Source: Pyrus communis
Lineage: Eukaryota > Streptophyta > Magnoliopsida > Rosales > Rosaceae
Length of the DNA stretch: 64,000 nucleotides
Direction of reading: 5' to 3'
Assembly: GCF_963583255.1 (NCBI RefSeq)
Contig: NC_084813.1
Span: forward strand, 12,820,001-12,884,000
Numbering within the stretch: the stretch's first letter is position 1; each line of letters opens with the position of its first letter. Below, in pieces: positions 13,187 to 24,904 of this stretch. The notes below the pieces were generated by a model. The model worked only from the letters and a program-made list of their open reading frames with translations. It was not told the origin of the DNA and made no database searches. The position numbers and the translations under genes were made by a program.

Positions 13187-14405
13187 TGATATATATTTGA
13201 TATATATGTGTTTGATCAGTATATGAGATATATGAATATTATATATGTGATGAACTGTGGTTGTGATATATTATTGTGAAATGCCACCTCCTCTACCACC
13301 TCAAGTTCAACGCCGCCCATGACTACCTTCGTGACCACCCATTTCAAGAGCATCTACACCAACACAAATGAGGGTTCAATTGTTAACAAGAGGAAGGGGT
13401 CCACGATCAATGGCAACGGGTCATTCATCAACAAAGGGAAGGGGCCGAAGGGGCGAAAGGGAATGAACTTACTTAAACTTCATTCCAGTTGCATGCACTT
13501 TTTTGCGTATAAACTATGTTTTGCTTTTGGTTTGTAACTTAACCTAAATTCATTCAGAAGTTTGGTTTGTAAAATTTAACTTATTTCATTTTGGTTGCAT
13601 GCACTTTTAATTAACTAGTTTGGTAGGCAATTGTGAACTTAAGCTTAACTTGTTAGTTGTTGCTTGCTTGGTATGAAAATTGAAATTATGAGATGAAATT
13701 GTGGTGAATAATTTTGATTGAATTGAATTTATTTATGTGATTGTGAACTTGAAATAGGTGGGTTGTACGGGTAGTGGGCTGCAAGCTTGCAATTGTTAAC
13801 TTTTCGTTTTTTGTTTTTTTTTTTTCCTGAAAAATGGGTGGGCTTACTTGTTAAATAGCTTAAAATTGTAAAAAGTTTAAAAAGCCCAACAATTTGGGCT
13901 TCAAGGCCTAATCCTGAAGTTTCCCGAAAATCCCGAAACACTTTCGGGAATCTCGAATTTCGGGAAATGAATAGTTTCAGTTTGGTTTTGGGATATAAAA
14001 TCCCATCCCGAAATGTTTTGGTTTGGGATTTGGGTTAGGGGTTTCGGTTCAGGACCCCAACCCTAACCAGCCCTAATCAAAACAAGGGATTCAACAAACA
14101 GTTAGTGTTTGTTCTATACTTCTATTAAGTAGGACATAAAATTTTATGGTAACCATTAGTGTAAATATTTTGAAGTGATGATCCAATTTGTTCCTTGTAT
14201 GCTTCTAGGGTCAAGGAGTGTAATTACAAAAGATCATCAAAATCAGACCTAAAGTAACCGTTAAATTGTGACTTTTCGTTTCTAACCATTGAAGGATTTC
14301 GTCCCATTACCTAATCCAGGAAAGTTTGTTTTTGGTGATTTTTGGCTTAGGCCATTTTGGAGTATATACAAACAAGTTTGACGGTGGATTGTTGACATTA
14401 ATTTT

Positions 14406-14829
14406 ACAGACCGTGAAAATCATTGAAAGAATTGAATATGCCAAAATGTCCCTCACCTTTGCCCAACAAACGATAATAAATCATAAAAATATACCTTTGC
14501 GCGACGAAATCATCGCACAAAGGTTGCCATAACATGTGTGAAGTTTTTCTCTAAAAACTTCTTGATGAATGGATCTTTGTCCGATGAACATTGTTCATTG
14601 GGCAAAAGCCTCTGAAGAAACTAAAACATTGACCCTTTTTGTCCGACAAACGTCTAAGTTCCGTCGGTTAAAGTTTAGTGATCCAACGAAATTTCTTCCG
14701 TAGGACAAATAATAATTTCTGGTAATGATCCATAATAGCATTTGAAAACTGAGGGTGGTCAGTGCAACTATATGAATAAATAATAATTTCCACTTGCACG
14801 GCAATCTGGACAATAACACAATCCAAGCA
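14406..14829. other. Non-coding stretch with CACTA-like subterminal motifs
   Basis: Motifs such as gcgcgacgaaatcatcgcac, gtccgatgaac and gtccgacaaacg occur here on both strands. They resemble the subterminal repeats of the CACTA elements elsewhere in the window (44499-44960, 55010-55330). No CACTA terminus is visible nearby, so this may be a remnant. I see no gene. Confidence 0.4.
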
Positions 14830-14837
14830 ACAAAGGC

Positions 14838-15550
14838 CAATGTTCTAAAAAACGCTAGGCGCTAGTTGGGTGGGGGCTAGCGTTTAGCACCTAGTCGCTA
14901 GGCGGGGTCTAGGTGGGCACCTAGGCAGCCTAGGCGGATTTAGGTAAATTTCGTGTAAATAAATGTATACTGACACTTACAAAAAATTGTACTTGTATGA
15001 AATCCCAGAATAAGATAGTAAAAGAATAATAAAATGCATATCTAACAAGTCCAAAAAATCAATAACACTTGATGCTATAAATTGACAGCCTGACAATCTA
15101 TGTTTTTTTAATGAGAAAAAAATTAATAGCACTTGATGCTATGGATGTACTGACAGCCTTTTTTCTTTTAGAAAAGTCAAGATGCTAGCTGTCTAAACTC
15201 GAATGGACAGAAACAAAAAAAAAAAAAAAAAAACAAAAAAAAAATTAAATAGTTTGAAAGTGATCACGTGGGTGTGGAAGGAAGAGAGAGAAAATAATTT
15301 TCTCTCATCTTCTTCCTCTTCACAAGAACACAGACCAAAAGCTCATAAAGTCTAGAAAAACCAGAACACAACTAATCTGCATTCATCCTTTCTCAAGGTC
15401 AAACACAGAAAAAATTGAAATTCCCAGACCGCCTAGGCCGCCCAAGGGCCACTCAGGCTGCCTCAACACCCGCCTAATCCTTGTCCTGATTTTGTATTAA
15501 TCCCGGTGGTTGGCCACCGTCCAGTGCTTAGGTTGATTTTTAGAACACTG
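14838..15550. mobile_element. hAT-like MITE (713 bp) with caatgttctaaaaa ends
   Basis: The left end caatgttctaaaaa and the complement of the right end (cagtgttctaaaaa) form an inverted repeat of about 14 bp. Flanks are acaaaggc (14830-14837) and acaaagac (15551-15558), an 8-bp target duplication with one mismatch. The inside has GCGCTAGGCGG-type repeats near the left end, a poly-A run near 15220, and no ORF. Confidence 0.75.
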
Positions 15551-15558
15551 ACAAAGAC

Positions 15559-16790
15559 TGATGCCTAAATCCCACACATGCATGTAACGGGGACTTGGAT
15601 GTTTGAATCAAAATTAGTACTTCTGAGTTGATGTTTGAACACTGCATCAATTGCTTTCATTTTGCAAAACGAAACAAAATGAAGTTTATGATACATATCA
15701 TTTCAATTTTTGGTGCAGTCAACACCATATTTAGTTATTTGGAGGTTGCTACTATTTGAATGGCTTTTCAAAACACTGTTTGTGATTTGGCTTAGCTAGA
15801 TTGCAACTACTCTGGCGGCCGGCGCGCTTGGTAATCTCGCTGTATTAATCTAAATGTCATTTTTCTGAAGATGATATTGATAGTGTTGCTTGAAGCGAGA
15901 GTCCAAGAAAATTTTCACTATGATTTCAGTTTTTCATATACACGCGTGTTTCTTTATTTTTTCAAATTCTTAATAATATGATTAAGAATTCAATTAACAG
16001 TGAAAGTAGGTTCAAGGGTTCAAGGGTTTAGGGTAGGAATTGTGAATTGACAATGACACATTCCAAATTAAGTAGAAATGAATTTTGCAGGCACACAAAG
16101 GACTGGTGGAGTCAACTGTATTTTAGACTGGAACTATTTGTGTACCATTATAATTTTCAGAGCGGTGGATAATAGTGAGGGTTGATAGTACATGTGTGGA
16201 AGGAGTCATTGCTCTTTACAATATCTGTATCCACAAAGCTGTATTTTTATGTTTTTATGCTGAGTATATTTTATGTATGTGTTACATTACAAGTAAGAAG
16301 TCAAATAATATTCTTCAAATTAACCAGTATGCGTCAAAGTTATTCTACATAGAATACTGCGATTAAGAACTCAATTAAATAACAGTAAGAAAAAGGTTAA
16401 TGGGAAGGAAATCGAATTATTATTATTATTATTTTTTTTTTGCTTGGAAAATTCAAAGTGCCTATACTCCTTTTTAGAGTAACGTGTGATTGATCATGAC
16501 ATTTCCATGTGTGCAACTCATGACATTTACACTCAGACTGTAAGGGCAAATTTAACAAAAGATGTGTATAGTGGGAATGGCACTGCTGTCTTTTATGCTT
16601 CACCAGCCACCACACATGATATATTTACACTTTGGAGGAAATCCCAATAAACTTCATTCCCCACTAGCACTAGGGTTAGGGTTTCTCATCTCTCTCATGT
16701 CAACGTTCCTCTATTTTTCGATTCAAAGAGAGAATCTTGGAGCTGCTGGCCTTGGTTTTTCTTGGTGGCTTTTTCTCACTATCCAACCAA

Positions 16791-16832
<42 letters not shown>

Positions 16833-17191
16833 CTAGTTGCTTTCACCATTATATATGAGCTCACCATCTTTTCTTTATGAAGTTCAATTCCACACCACCA
16901 CCACCCTTCGCTGAAAATTATAGCACAAGTTAGAAGTAGTACCTGTCCTTGGCAATCACCTTCAATTTAATTGTTTGCCGTATGTGGTTAGTAATTCAGC
17001 AATGCCACACTGTTTAACTACATTTTTTGTCATCGTTACTTGATTGTATAGGACTATCATCACCACTACCGCAGTTAGTGCATGCTTCTTTGCATGCAAA
17101 TATGTGGATAGAAGGAAGAGAGGGGTTGAGAGAGTTCTTTACTGCAGAATTTGGTCGTTTACTTTTCCTCAAAGCGCTAGTCAAGACTTCA
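15559..17191. other. No recognisable gene; contains a (TC)n microsatellite
   Basis: Short open frames occur (for example 16562-16858) but none resembles a protein family or shows convincing splice structure. The main landmark is a (TC)n run of about 18 repeats at 16795-16830. A (att)n/poly-T run lies near 16418-16440. Confidence 0.6.
16795..16830 (+). repeat. (TC)n microsatellite
   Basis: About 18 uninterrupted TC dinucleotides are followed by ggctag. Confidence 0.95.
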
Positions 17192-20100
17192 CACTACAAA
17201 AAATATAGGCACTGTGCACAAAAAGTTATTTGTGCCCTATGAGGTCAAAGGACACCAACATATGTGCCCATAGATCAATAGTAACAATGCAGCAACTAAA
17301 CTATTATATGTGCCCTTTATGTGCGTGCCCCTTGATTAGAGGGCACGATATGGCTATTGGTGCTCAAAGAGTTGAGCACAGATAAGGGTTTTTTTGTGCC
17401 CTGTTTTGACACTTGTGTCAGATGACATATCAAATTCATGTTAGCACAATTTTTGTAATTGTACCCTATTAGTTAAATATAATTTAAAATAAATAAATAA
17501 ATAAATAACAACACCGTAACACCTTACAACTTGAAACAAACATTTGAAAACATTAGATCGGAATAGGAAAATATTGCTCATAGTTTCTCTTCTTGACAGA
17601 TCAGACTCAACCAAAGTAATCAACATTATAAATTAAAGAAAAAAAGCAAGGCAATGATTTCAAATGTATATTCTTCCTTTCATCCATTCATCTTTCGGTG
17701 GAGGTGTCTGTTCTCCACACGCCATCCCCAGCAGTACCACACACAGTTCCACACGCGCGATTACAACCGTGGCCTGCAGCTACACCAGGGGTTTTAGAAT
17801 CCGTTTTGGGTCCAAAACAAAATCATTTTCAGCAATTCAAAAGCCCACAAAAAGCTACGAAGGTAAGGATTGACAATATACCTTCCTCAGGGCTGATAGC
17901 CTAAAATTAGCTTGAAACTCGCAGGCCTCATCGGAAATCTGTGGAATTTCTCCCAAGTTGAAACTGCATCCAACCTTAAACAAATCAGGTATGCAGTGCA
18001 CGAAAACGTCTCTAAACAACTTAAAGAACCTAACTAAAGTGTTTTCGAGACTCACCTATACTAGATTCGACGGAAAATCTCGCTAGGAAGTTAGGCCGCG
18101 ATGGAGCTCGTTACTTCACCGCGTCGGTTTTGGTTTCCAAAAAGCAAAGAGTAATGGGAGTTCATGTTGATGAGAGGAAGAAAGTTGGTGGTTGCCTTGC
18201 CAGAGAATGGCAGTTCCCCTACCGTCATTCCTTATGTGCTTCTCTGTGTGTTAAGGAAGAAGTCGAGAGGGAAAAAGAGGAGAGAGAGAGAGAGAAAGAG
18301 TGGCAGTGTGGTGTTTGGGTGGTGGCAAGGTTCACTAGAGTGGCGAAGGAGGTGGAGATGGTGCTACGGTTTTCTATGCAGTGAACATAGAGATGGTGAG
18401 GAAGATGAGAGAGAATGAAAAAAGTGAAGAAGTAGAAAGAGTTAGTGAAAGATGGGTTGCGTGAAGGAGAAACGGAAGAGTGATGTAGTGAAGAAAAGAG
18501 TGAATGCATGGGGAAGCGTGGAGACCCACGGGACACCAAAAACCCATAAAAAAATTAGTAAAATCATGGGAGCATTTTTGCTACCCACACAAAACTCTGG
18601 TGTATGCTACACCACGCCTATCGGAGTGCCAAGCCAAGTATCTCATCTTTTTACTCATCTTTTAACTATAGTTAGTTTTTCATTAAATATTCCTTTTTCA
18701 GTTAAAAAAAACAATTTAAAACTCTAAAAATAAATAAAAATAAAAAAGAATAAAAATTCCAACAGCAAAAAGCCTTGTCTTCTTGCCAACACCTACGTTC
18801 CAATCTCTACCATCAGCACCATCTCTTTTTCTTGACACCATTCAAAACTTATGTTTTCTTTGCGCCCTCTCTTCTTCCCTCCTCCTACCTCTTTGGTCTC
18901 TCTTTCTTTCTCGTTTTCTCCCCTTGTTATTTGGTATCTGTCTATTTTTCTGGAGCACTACAAAAAAAGGGCCTTTTGCGACGGTCAAAACTTGTCGCAA
19001 AAGCAGCTAAAAGCGTTGCAATAGCCCTTTTACGACGAGCTTGCGACGGAAAATAATGCGTCGCAACAACTAGGTGTCGTAAATGTTGGTCGACTATATG
19101 CAACGCTTTGTGCACGTCGCAAATATTATTTACTATGGACTTGCGACGGCAAACTAAACATCGCAAATAATTGGCATAGGTTAAAAAATATATGTTTGGT
19201 GTCAAATGAGACCCCACAATGACATTATTTTTAATAGCTTCATCAAAATTGTTCCATGTGAAATTTACTACAGGTTCCAAACTAAAATAAAATCCAACAT
19301 CATTGATACAATTCATAATTCACAAAATGAAACATACTTATTTGGAATTTTGATATCAAATAACGTATTAAACTTACAGTAATTAAACATATATACATGA
19401 TCCAAACATTTATATAGTCTATAATCCTATGTTAGACCTGTGCTTCTCTATCGAACCTAGCAAGAGATCCCCTTGAGTGTTTTTCCTTCTAAACTTTATG
19501 TCTCTCCCCTTCATATTACAATACAAACCTCATCAACATTATACATAGAAAGGGCCACACCAGGCCTCATCAACATTTAGTTCAGATTGAAATCGAAGCT
19601 TGGGTCATGAAAGTAGAAGGCGCCAAAGGCGAGGTAAGAGTGCGAGATGCCGTTTATTTAGTTAGCGAGATGGAAGAATCTAATGGATTTGTTTCTTCAC
19701 TTTGTTCCTCCTGTTGATCAAACTAGGCAAGATGTACCAACCGGGCCACACTAGGCCCTTTGAATTGTAAACATCAAGTTCAACAGGGGAATCTCCTGCT
19801 GGGACTGAGCATCACAAACAGATAAATGTCAAGCAGAAAACAGCCATTGTTTCCGGATTTCATCTCACACATGTAAACCACTAATGACAAACACAAGACC
19901 CTGGCCATGAAATACATTTCGACTTACTTGGCTCTTGTTGTACTCAAACTCAATATGCAGACAATCGTCGATTCTGACTTCCATCTACAAAGGCAATAAA
20001 ATTATAGGAAGATCCATTGATGGAGGACTAACAATGGGGTGGCTGTTGCATCACACTAGATAGATAATAAAAAGTGTGCATGATGCTCAAAAGATCCTGG

Positions 20101-22183
20101 TATTCCAAGAGAGAGAGATTACCACAAAATCCTGGTATTCCACTATGCTACAACCATAACCACAACTACACTAGTGTAGCAAAATCTAAAAGCTGCCAAT
20201 AGATATTTACTTCAAGTCTTCGATAAACAATTAAGAATGAAAATATAAGTAACTATCAATGTCTTAAGAGTTACCTAAGTCCCACATTCACCCCGTTCTA
20301 AGTCTCATATGACATCTCAACAGTAGAAAACTCAAAAGGATATATTTTCCTTTCATATATCTCTCCAGGAACATCAAGTTTCCTTTCATATATCTATCTT
20401 TCTTTATTTCTAATGTAAAGGGTTGGTAATTATAAACAAAGTACCAAAATCAATAGTTAAAACAAATCTTATGCTATTATTTTCACACTAAACAAAAAGC
20501 ATATACTTAAGAGTGGCTTCAACACTCTCTACTGTAACTCTGTCATCGGTCGCATCACGGTTCAAAATCCCTAAATCATAATACTTTATATCCAAGTCCA
20601 GATAGGGAAAACTAAGCTACAACAACATACGAACGAAAAACTCAGATTAAATTAAATCAAATTCTACAACAGAAGTATCAATAAACTTAAAATCACTCTG
20701 AATGAATCTTCACACATCGTTAACTGTTTCCATATGATCCTCGTCATTTCATCACCTAATTGACAAAATAATACCATAATTAATAGAGTACAGAATCACA
20801 ACATCAACAATTACAAAAACTGGCTCCAATTACAAAAAATCCTCCAACAATATTAACCCTAAACAACCAGAGAACTTATGGAGAATAGATAGGATTGAAA
20901 TTTGCAGAAAAATGATGAAACAATACCCAGAAAAACAAATTGGAAGATAATTCCTCGAATAATCTTACCCGAATGAGAATATATGACGTTGAATTCGACG
21001 TTCCAGTAGCAAAAAGAAAGAATGGATAGATGAGAAAAAAATTAGGGATAGTGAAAGGGGTATTTGAGAGAGGGAACAAGAACCATGAATTATTACCTGG
21101 TTCAATTGTGTCTCAGCATTAGCGATTATGGCGAGAGTGGGAGAGAAGGATTTAAGCTTTGAAGAGAGGCAGAGAGGCAAAGAGCGAGAAGGAGAGAGGC
21201 GGAGAGCGAGAGGGAGACTCGAACGTACTGAGTCTCATTTTTAACTTTTTTCCTTTTCTCATTTACTTATTCATGCATGCGACGGAACTTAATGGGATCG
21301 TAAATAACAAAGCGCCAAAGTTAACCGTGCAGAAAAATAGTGAAATTCGTATTTATTACGACCGCCGCATCATGCGTCGCAAAACAAGTGTCGCAAATAC
21401 CGTGTTTTCTTGTCGTCGAGAAAATTTTTGGGCAAATTTCTTGGTGGTCAGAGGTATATTTGAGGTTGTTTACTGGATTTTGGTAATTGAAGGCATTGGA
21501 TCTGAAAATTTTAGGTCTTGTAAAGAAGAGATACGGAGAGGGATGAGCTTATGCGGGAAGGGCCTTGTAGTTTTTCAGAGAGAGAGAGGGGAACTTGCAA
21601 ATGGGTATCTGCGGCGGAGAGGGAAGGTGATAACCGCCAACATGGTTGGGTGCAAAACTTGGGAAACTGGAGGGGCCTTGCAAGTTTTCTGTTCTTCCTC
21701 TGCTTGATCATCAATTTTTGACAACTCTGGGCAATGGTTGGGTAGTTTTTCACAATTTGCGATGATGACTGTTGATTTTTTATTTATTTATTTTTATTTT
21801 CTTGGCTTAGTTTTAAATAATTAAGAGTGTAAAGTAGTTGGGAATAGAGAAAAAGTAACTGTAAGGGACACAAAAACATATTTTTTTTATTTCAATATAT
21901 TAAATTAGAGGGCACAAAAGTCTTTATTGTGTGTTTGTAAATTAATAAAAAAAAATTCTTTCTGACATTTAAAAGAACATGCAAGCTGGACACAAAGTTT
22001 TGCGTTCAAAATTTAGTAGGCAGAATTACATGACACAAACTAATGTGCTTATTTGTTAAGGGGCACATTTGAGATATTTTGGTGCTCAATGGAACTTCAA
22101 AAGCACAAATATGTCTTTGTGCTAAATGAAAATGCAAAGGGCACACATATCAATTGTGTTCTTAGCCCATTTTTCTTGTAGTG
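17192..22183. mobile_element. Non-autonomous CACTA element hosting a second CACTA
   Basis: The left end is cactacaaaaaatataggca. The right end, tttttcttgtagtg, is its inverted form. Both subterminal regions carry repeated tgtgccc/gggcaca motifs (left 17205-17400, right 22000-22165), as expected for CACTA transposase-binding repeats. The flanking trinucleotides are tca and tta, an imperfect target duplication. Net length without the nested element is about 2.5 kb. No TNP1- or TNP2-like coding sequence is visible. Confidence 0.82.
18956..21417. mobile_element. Second CACTA element nested inside the first
   Basis: The element starts cactacaaaaaaagggcctt and ends gttttcttgtcgtc, a mutated inverted copy. 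It is flanked by a perfect 3-bp duplication, gag, at 18953-18955 and 21418-21420. Subterminal gcgacgg/cgtcgcaaa repeats occur at 18980-19165 and 21280-21400. A purine-rich stretch at 21150-21220 (pyrimidine-rich on the minus strand) sits about 200 bp inside the right end, like the leader-type stretches at 54860 and 62890. No transposase is visible. Confidence 0.8.
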
Positions 22184-22688
22184 TTAGAGCAAATGAATGT
22201 TAAAAACAAGGCCCTAGAAAGAATCACTACGTTAAAGTAAAAAAAAAAATGGTTATAATAGAAGAAATTTTACGCATCATTTTCAGTTGTGTTATAAGAG
22301 ATAAGCTTTCAGGCACTCGTTACATGAAACAGGTGTCTCACATTTGATGCATTATGCTAGCAACACATGACTATAGATGTGAGACATCTATTATGCAACA
22401 GGTGCAAAAAACTTTTTCTCCTACTATTTGTCACGGTGAGTTCACATATTAAGTTCAAGGGAACTTAAAGAATTAAAACGTTTATTATTATTATTATTTA
22501 TAATATGTTCACATTACAAGCTCTCGTTGATTTATTACTGTGGACATAAATCAAATATAATAGCCGCACTTAAGGCAATAACAATCGTTAATTGACATGA
22601 ACTTCATAATAAATTTCATATATTGATATCTATAATTATTCACGCGTTCATAAGCAAGACATAACAAAATTTTGAGATCCAATCTCTG

Positions 22689-22725
<37 letters not shown>

Positions 22726-22767
22726 AAACATCTCTCTTTTTTATCTTTAGCATTTAGAAACCCCTAT
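22184..22767. other. Short unannotated flank with a small hairpin and poly-T run
   Basis: This is the left flank of the Gypsy insertion. A 9-bp perfect stem, gtctcacat/atgtgagac, occurs at 22335-22343 and 22377-22385, and a long poly-T run lies near 22690-22720. I see no gene. Confidence 0.6.
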
Positions 22768-22870
22768 TGTGACATCCCGTCCCTGGATTATTAAAACGTA
22801 CGTGTGAATTGACCATTTTACCCCTAGTTCGTTTTTATCACATTAGTGTTGTGTTGTGTGGTGTTGTAGG
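22768..22870 (+). repeat. Gypsy 5' LTR, left fragment
   Basis: The first 103 bp of the 5' LTR match 38876-38978 with one substitution. The fragment stops at gtagg, the target of the nested element, and the LTR resumes at 32369. Confidence 0.92.
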
Positions 22871-24889
22871 TGATGCGAGATTTATACGCGCACAAATTAA
22901 ACCCTCTTTTTGTCGATTTGTAGTATAAGTATAAGTAGGGATCGTTCTGGACCGGGGATTAGGAGGGATTGCAAATCTCTTGGAAACTGACTCAAAAACG
23001 TAAAATAAAGTTTAAAACACTAAACTAGACTCAAAGAATGCAAAATTAAAGTTTAAAACACTAAGACAAACCAAAAACTCAAAATGCTTTAAAAACACAA
23101 ACTAAATTGAATTCTAACTAAAATGAACATTAAAGCAAAAGGGGGATTGAGGTTTTTACGAAAATTGAAATAACGAAACAAGTTAATAAACTAGACAGAA
23201 TGTAAATATGAAATTTATGGATGAATGCTAGCTAAGGGGTTCATCTCCATACATGTTACACTTGCATACAAGATTGATTCTCAGTTGGTCTTTCGATAAA
23301 TTATGAAACTCAATGCTCCAAGTTAATTAGGTTCGCTTAAATTAACTTTCAGATTTCCCTAGATTCGTTGGATTGAATGGAATACGCATTACAACCAAAT
23401 TATTCTTAATCAAAGTCCCTAACTATGGAATACGCATGATAGAGACATTCAACAAAGATCATTAAGTTCAACGAAAATCATAAACATTGACGAGGCATTC
23501 GTTACTATGGAATACGCATGAAACTTATGCCAAGAATTCGTTTAACGCGATTGTTTATAAGCAAACTCCACTACTTGTGAATATAAGTTCATAACGATTA
23601 GGTGAAATTCACTTATATTCTAGCGTCATATTTATGCATGAAAATTAAGCGCGCATTCTTAATAAACATTCATAAATAAGTTATCAATCAAACGGTTAAA
23701 CAAATTGAATTCAAAACTTATGAAATTCCAACGAAAGGAAATCAAATCAAAATGCAAGTATAAACATTTATTTCGAATCACCCCCTAGCTAAAGGGGGGT
23801 TTATTTCCTCATAACTTTGAAATTAAAGAAACACCTAAACATTCCAACAACTCAAACTTGAATTGTATGAACGTTTAGGCACTCTTCTCTTCCATTCCTC
23901 ATACGTACAAAACAAAGAGAATTGAATTTAAACTTTGAAATCAAAGAAACACCTAAACATTCCAACAACTCAAACTTGAATTGTATGAACGTTTAGGCCC
24001 TCTTATCTTCCTCGTTGTTGTAGCACAAGGTCTAAGGTGAGGTTTGGGGAATTATGGAAATGGATGAGGAATGGTGGAATGGGGACTCACGGTTTTGGAT
24101 TCTAAGGGGAACTCACGGCTAAGAGAGAAAGGGATGTGTTTGTGGTGTGTTGTGTATGAAATGAGATGATGAATTGAATGAATGAATGCAAGGGTATTTA
24201 TAGGAGTAGTGGAGGGAACATATGGCTATGTCATTTGTAGGTGAAGTAGGTGGATGTTGTAGGTGAAGTAGGTGGATGTTGTAGGTGAAGTGGATGTTGT
24301 AGGTGAAGTAGGTGGATGTTGTAGGTGAAGTGGGTGGATGTTGTAGGTGAAGTAGGTGGATGTTGTAGGTGAAGTGGATGTTGTAGGTGAAGTAGGTGGA
24401 TGTTATGTTAAGTGATAAGTGATAAGTGATATGATATGTGGTTATGATATGATAAGTGGTTAAGTGGTGATGATAAGTGATAAGTGATTAAGTGATATGA
24501 TATGTGGTGATGATAAGTGATAAGTGCATGTGGGTTAACTAATGAAGGAAATGCATGTGCAATGACAATGTGTTAGAATGGATGTGTGTTATGCATGGCA
24601 TGATTGGGATTAGGAAAGGTTTAAATGTCCTAAAACTAAAGAGAACAAGGTTCCAACACTTTGGCTCCAATTAGGTCTTCAATTTCGTCCAACACTTTGG
24701 CTTCAAGCATAAGCTATCCGTCCTTAGCCCAAAAGTGCTCCAAAAGTCTCCAAAATGCATCTTTTTGCTCCTTTAGCCCTTTGGACCTACAAACACACGA
24801 AAATAGCTTAAAGTACTAAAATAACTAAAGAAACATAACGTAAATGTACGAGAACAAGCCATTTAAGTCGCATAAATATGCTCCTATCA
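22871..24889 (-). repeat. LARD-like element, 3' LTR
   Basis: This is the downstream LTR in element orientation. It contains an internal duplication of about 119 bp around 23820-24000 and a 22/18-bp tandem array at about 24231-24410, followed by gataagtgataagtgat-type repeats to about 24520. Confidence 0.92.
24231..24410. repeat. Tandem array of 22-bp and 18-bp units in the 3' LTR copy
   Basis: Eight units of gtgaagtaggtggatgttgt plus ag, some shortened to 18 bp or with gtgggtgg. Writing the 22-bp form as A, the 18-bp form as b and the g-variant as G, the order is A A b A G A b A. The other LTR reads A A A b G A b A. Confidence 0.85.
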
Positions 24890-24904
24890 AATACCCCCAC
24901 ACTT
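24890..24904 (-). other. LARD-like element polypurine tract
   Basis: The minus strand reads aagtgtgggggtatt immediately before the LTR start, the expected position for the plus-strand primer of this minus-strand element. Confidence 0.8.

Larger units (their letters stand above)
2722..14075. mobile_element. hAT element (about 2.3 kb net) carrying a nested Copia element
   Basis: The element starts taggggtgg and ends ccagcccta. It is flanked by a perfect 8-bp target duplication, atcaaaac, at 2714-2721 and 14076-14083. Subterminal cccgaaccgaa-type motifs occur near both ends. After removal of the Copia insert at 3328-12396 about 2.3 kb remains. The left part (3000-3240) looks like a leader with a short first exon (ATG at 3172) and a donor-like site ccag|gtagag near 3220. 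I cannot recognise a transposase domain, so it is probably non-autonomous. Confidence 0.85.
283..14405. repeat. Tandem repeat, unit about 340 bp, split by two hAT insertions
   Basis: Successive units begin with an aaaagtttgtttttggtga-like sequence at about 431, 775, 2270, 2611 and 14320, with a partial unit before 431 and another after 14320. After subtracting the two inserted hAT elements and their duplicated targets, the spacing is 339-347 bp. Each unit contains the conserved order gcgatctcgga, tatatacaaacaag, cttccattaagta, gtaaccact and aaccgttaaatcg. No ORF is conserved between units. It could be a short satellite-like array or the internal tandem repeat of a larger transposon whose ends lie outside the recognisable part. 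Confidence 0.8.

Noticed and set aside
16562..16858. 98-codon open frame ending in a Leu-Ser repeat
   Set aside because: The tail is the translated (TC)n microsatellite and the rest has no recognisable domain or splice context.
18130..18539. Overlapping open frames on both strands inside the outer CACTA
   Set aside because: They are low-complexity GA/CT-rich frames (RERERK, SLSLSSFS) without family resemblance.
21159..21707. 182-codon open frame across the right end of the inner CACTA
   Set aside because: It crosses the element boundary at 21417 and starts in a purine-rich leader, so it cannot be one gene.
24231..24520. Regular repeats that might suggest a CRISPR-like array
   Set aside because: Units are directly adjacent without unique spacers, lie in an LTR of a plant retroelement and occur in both LTRs.
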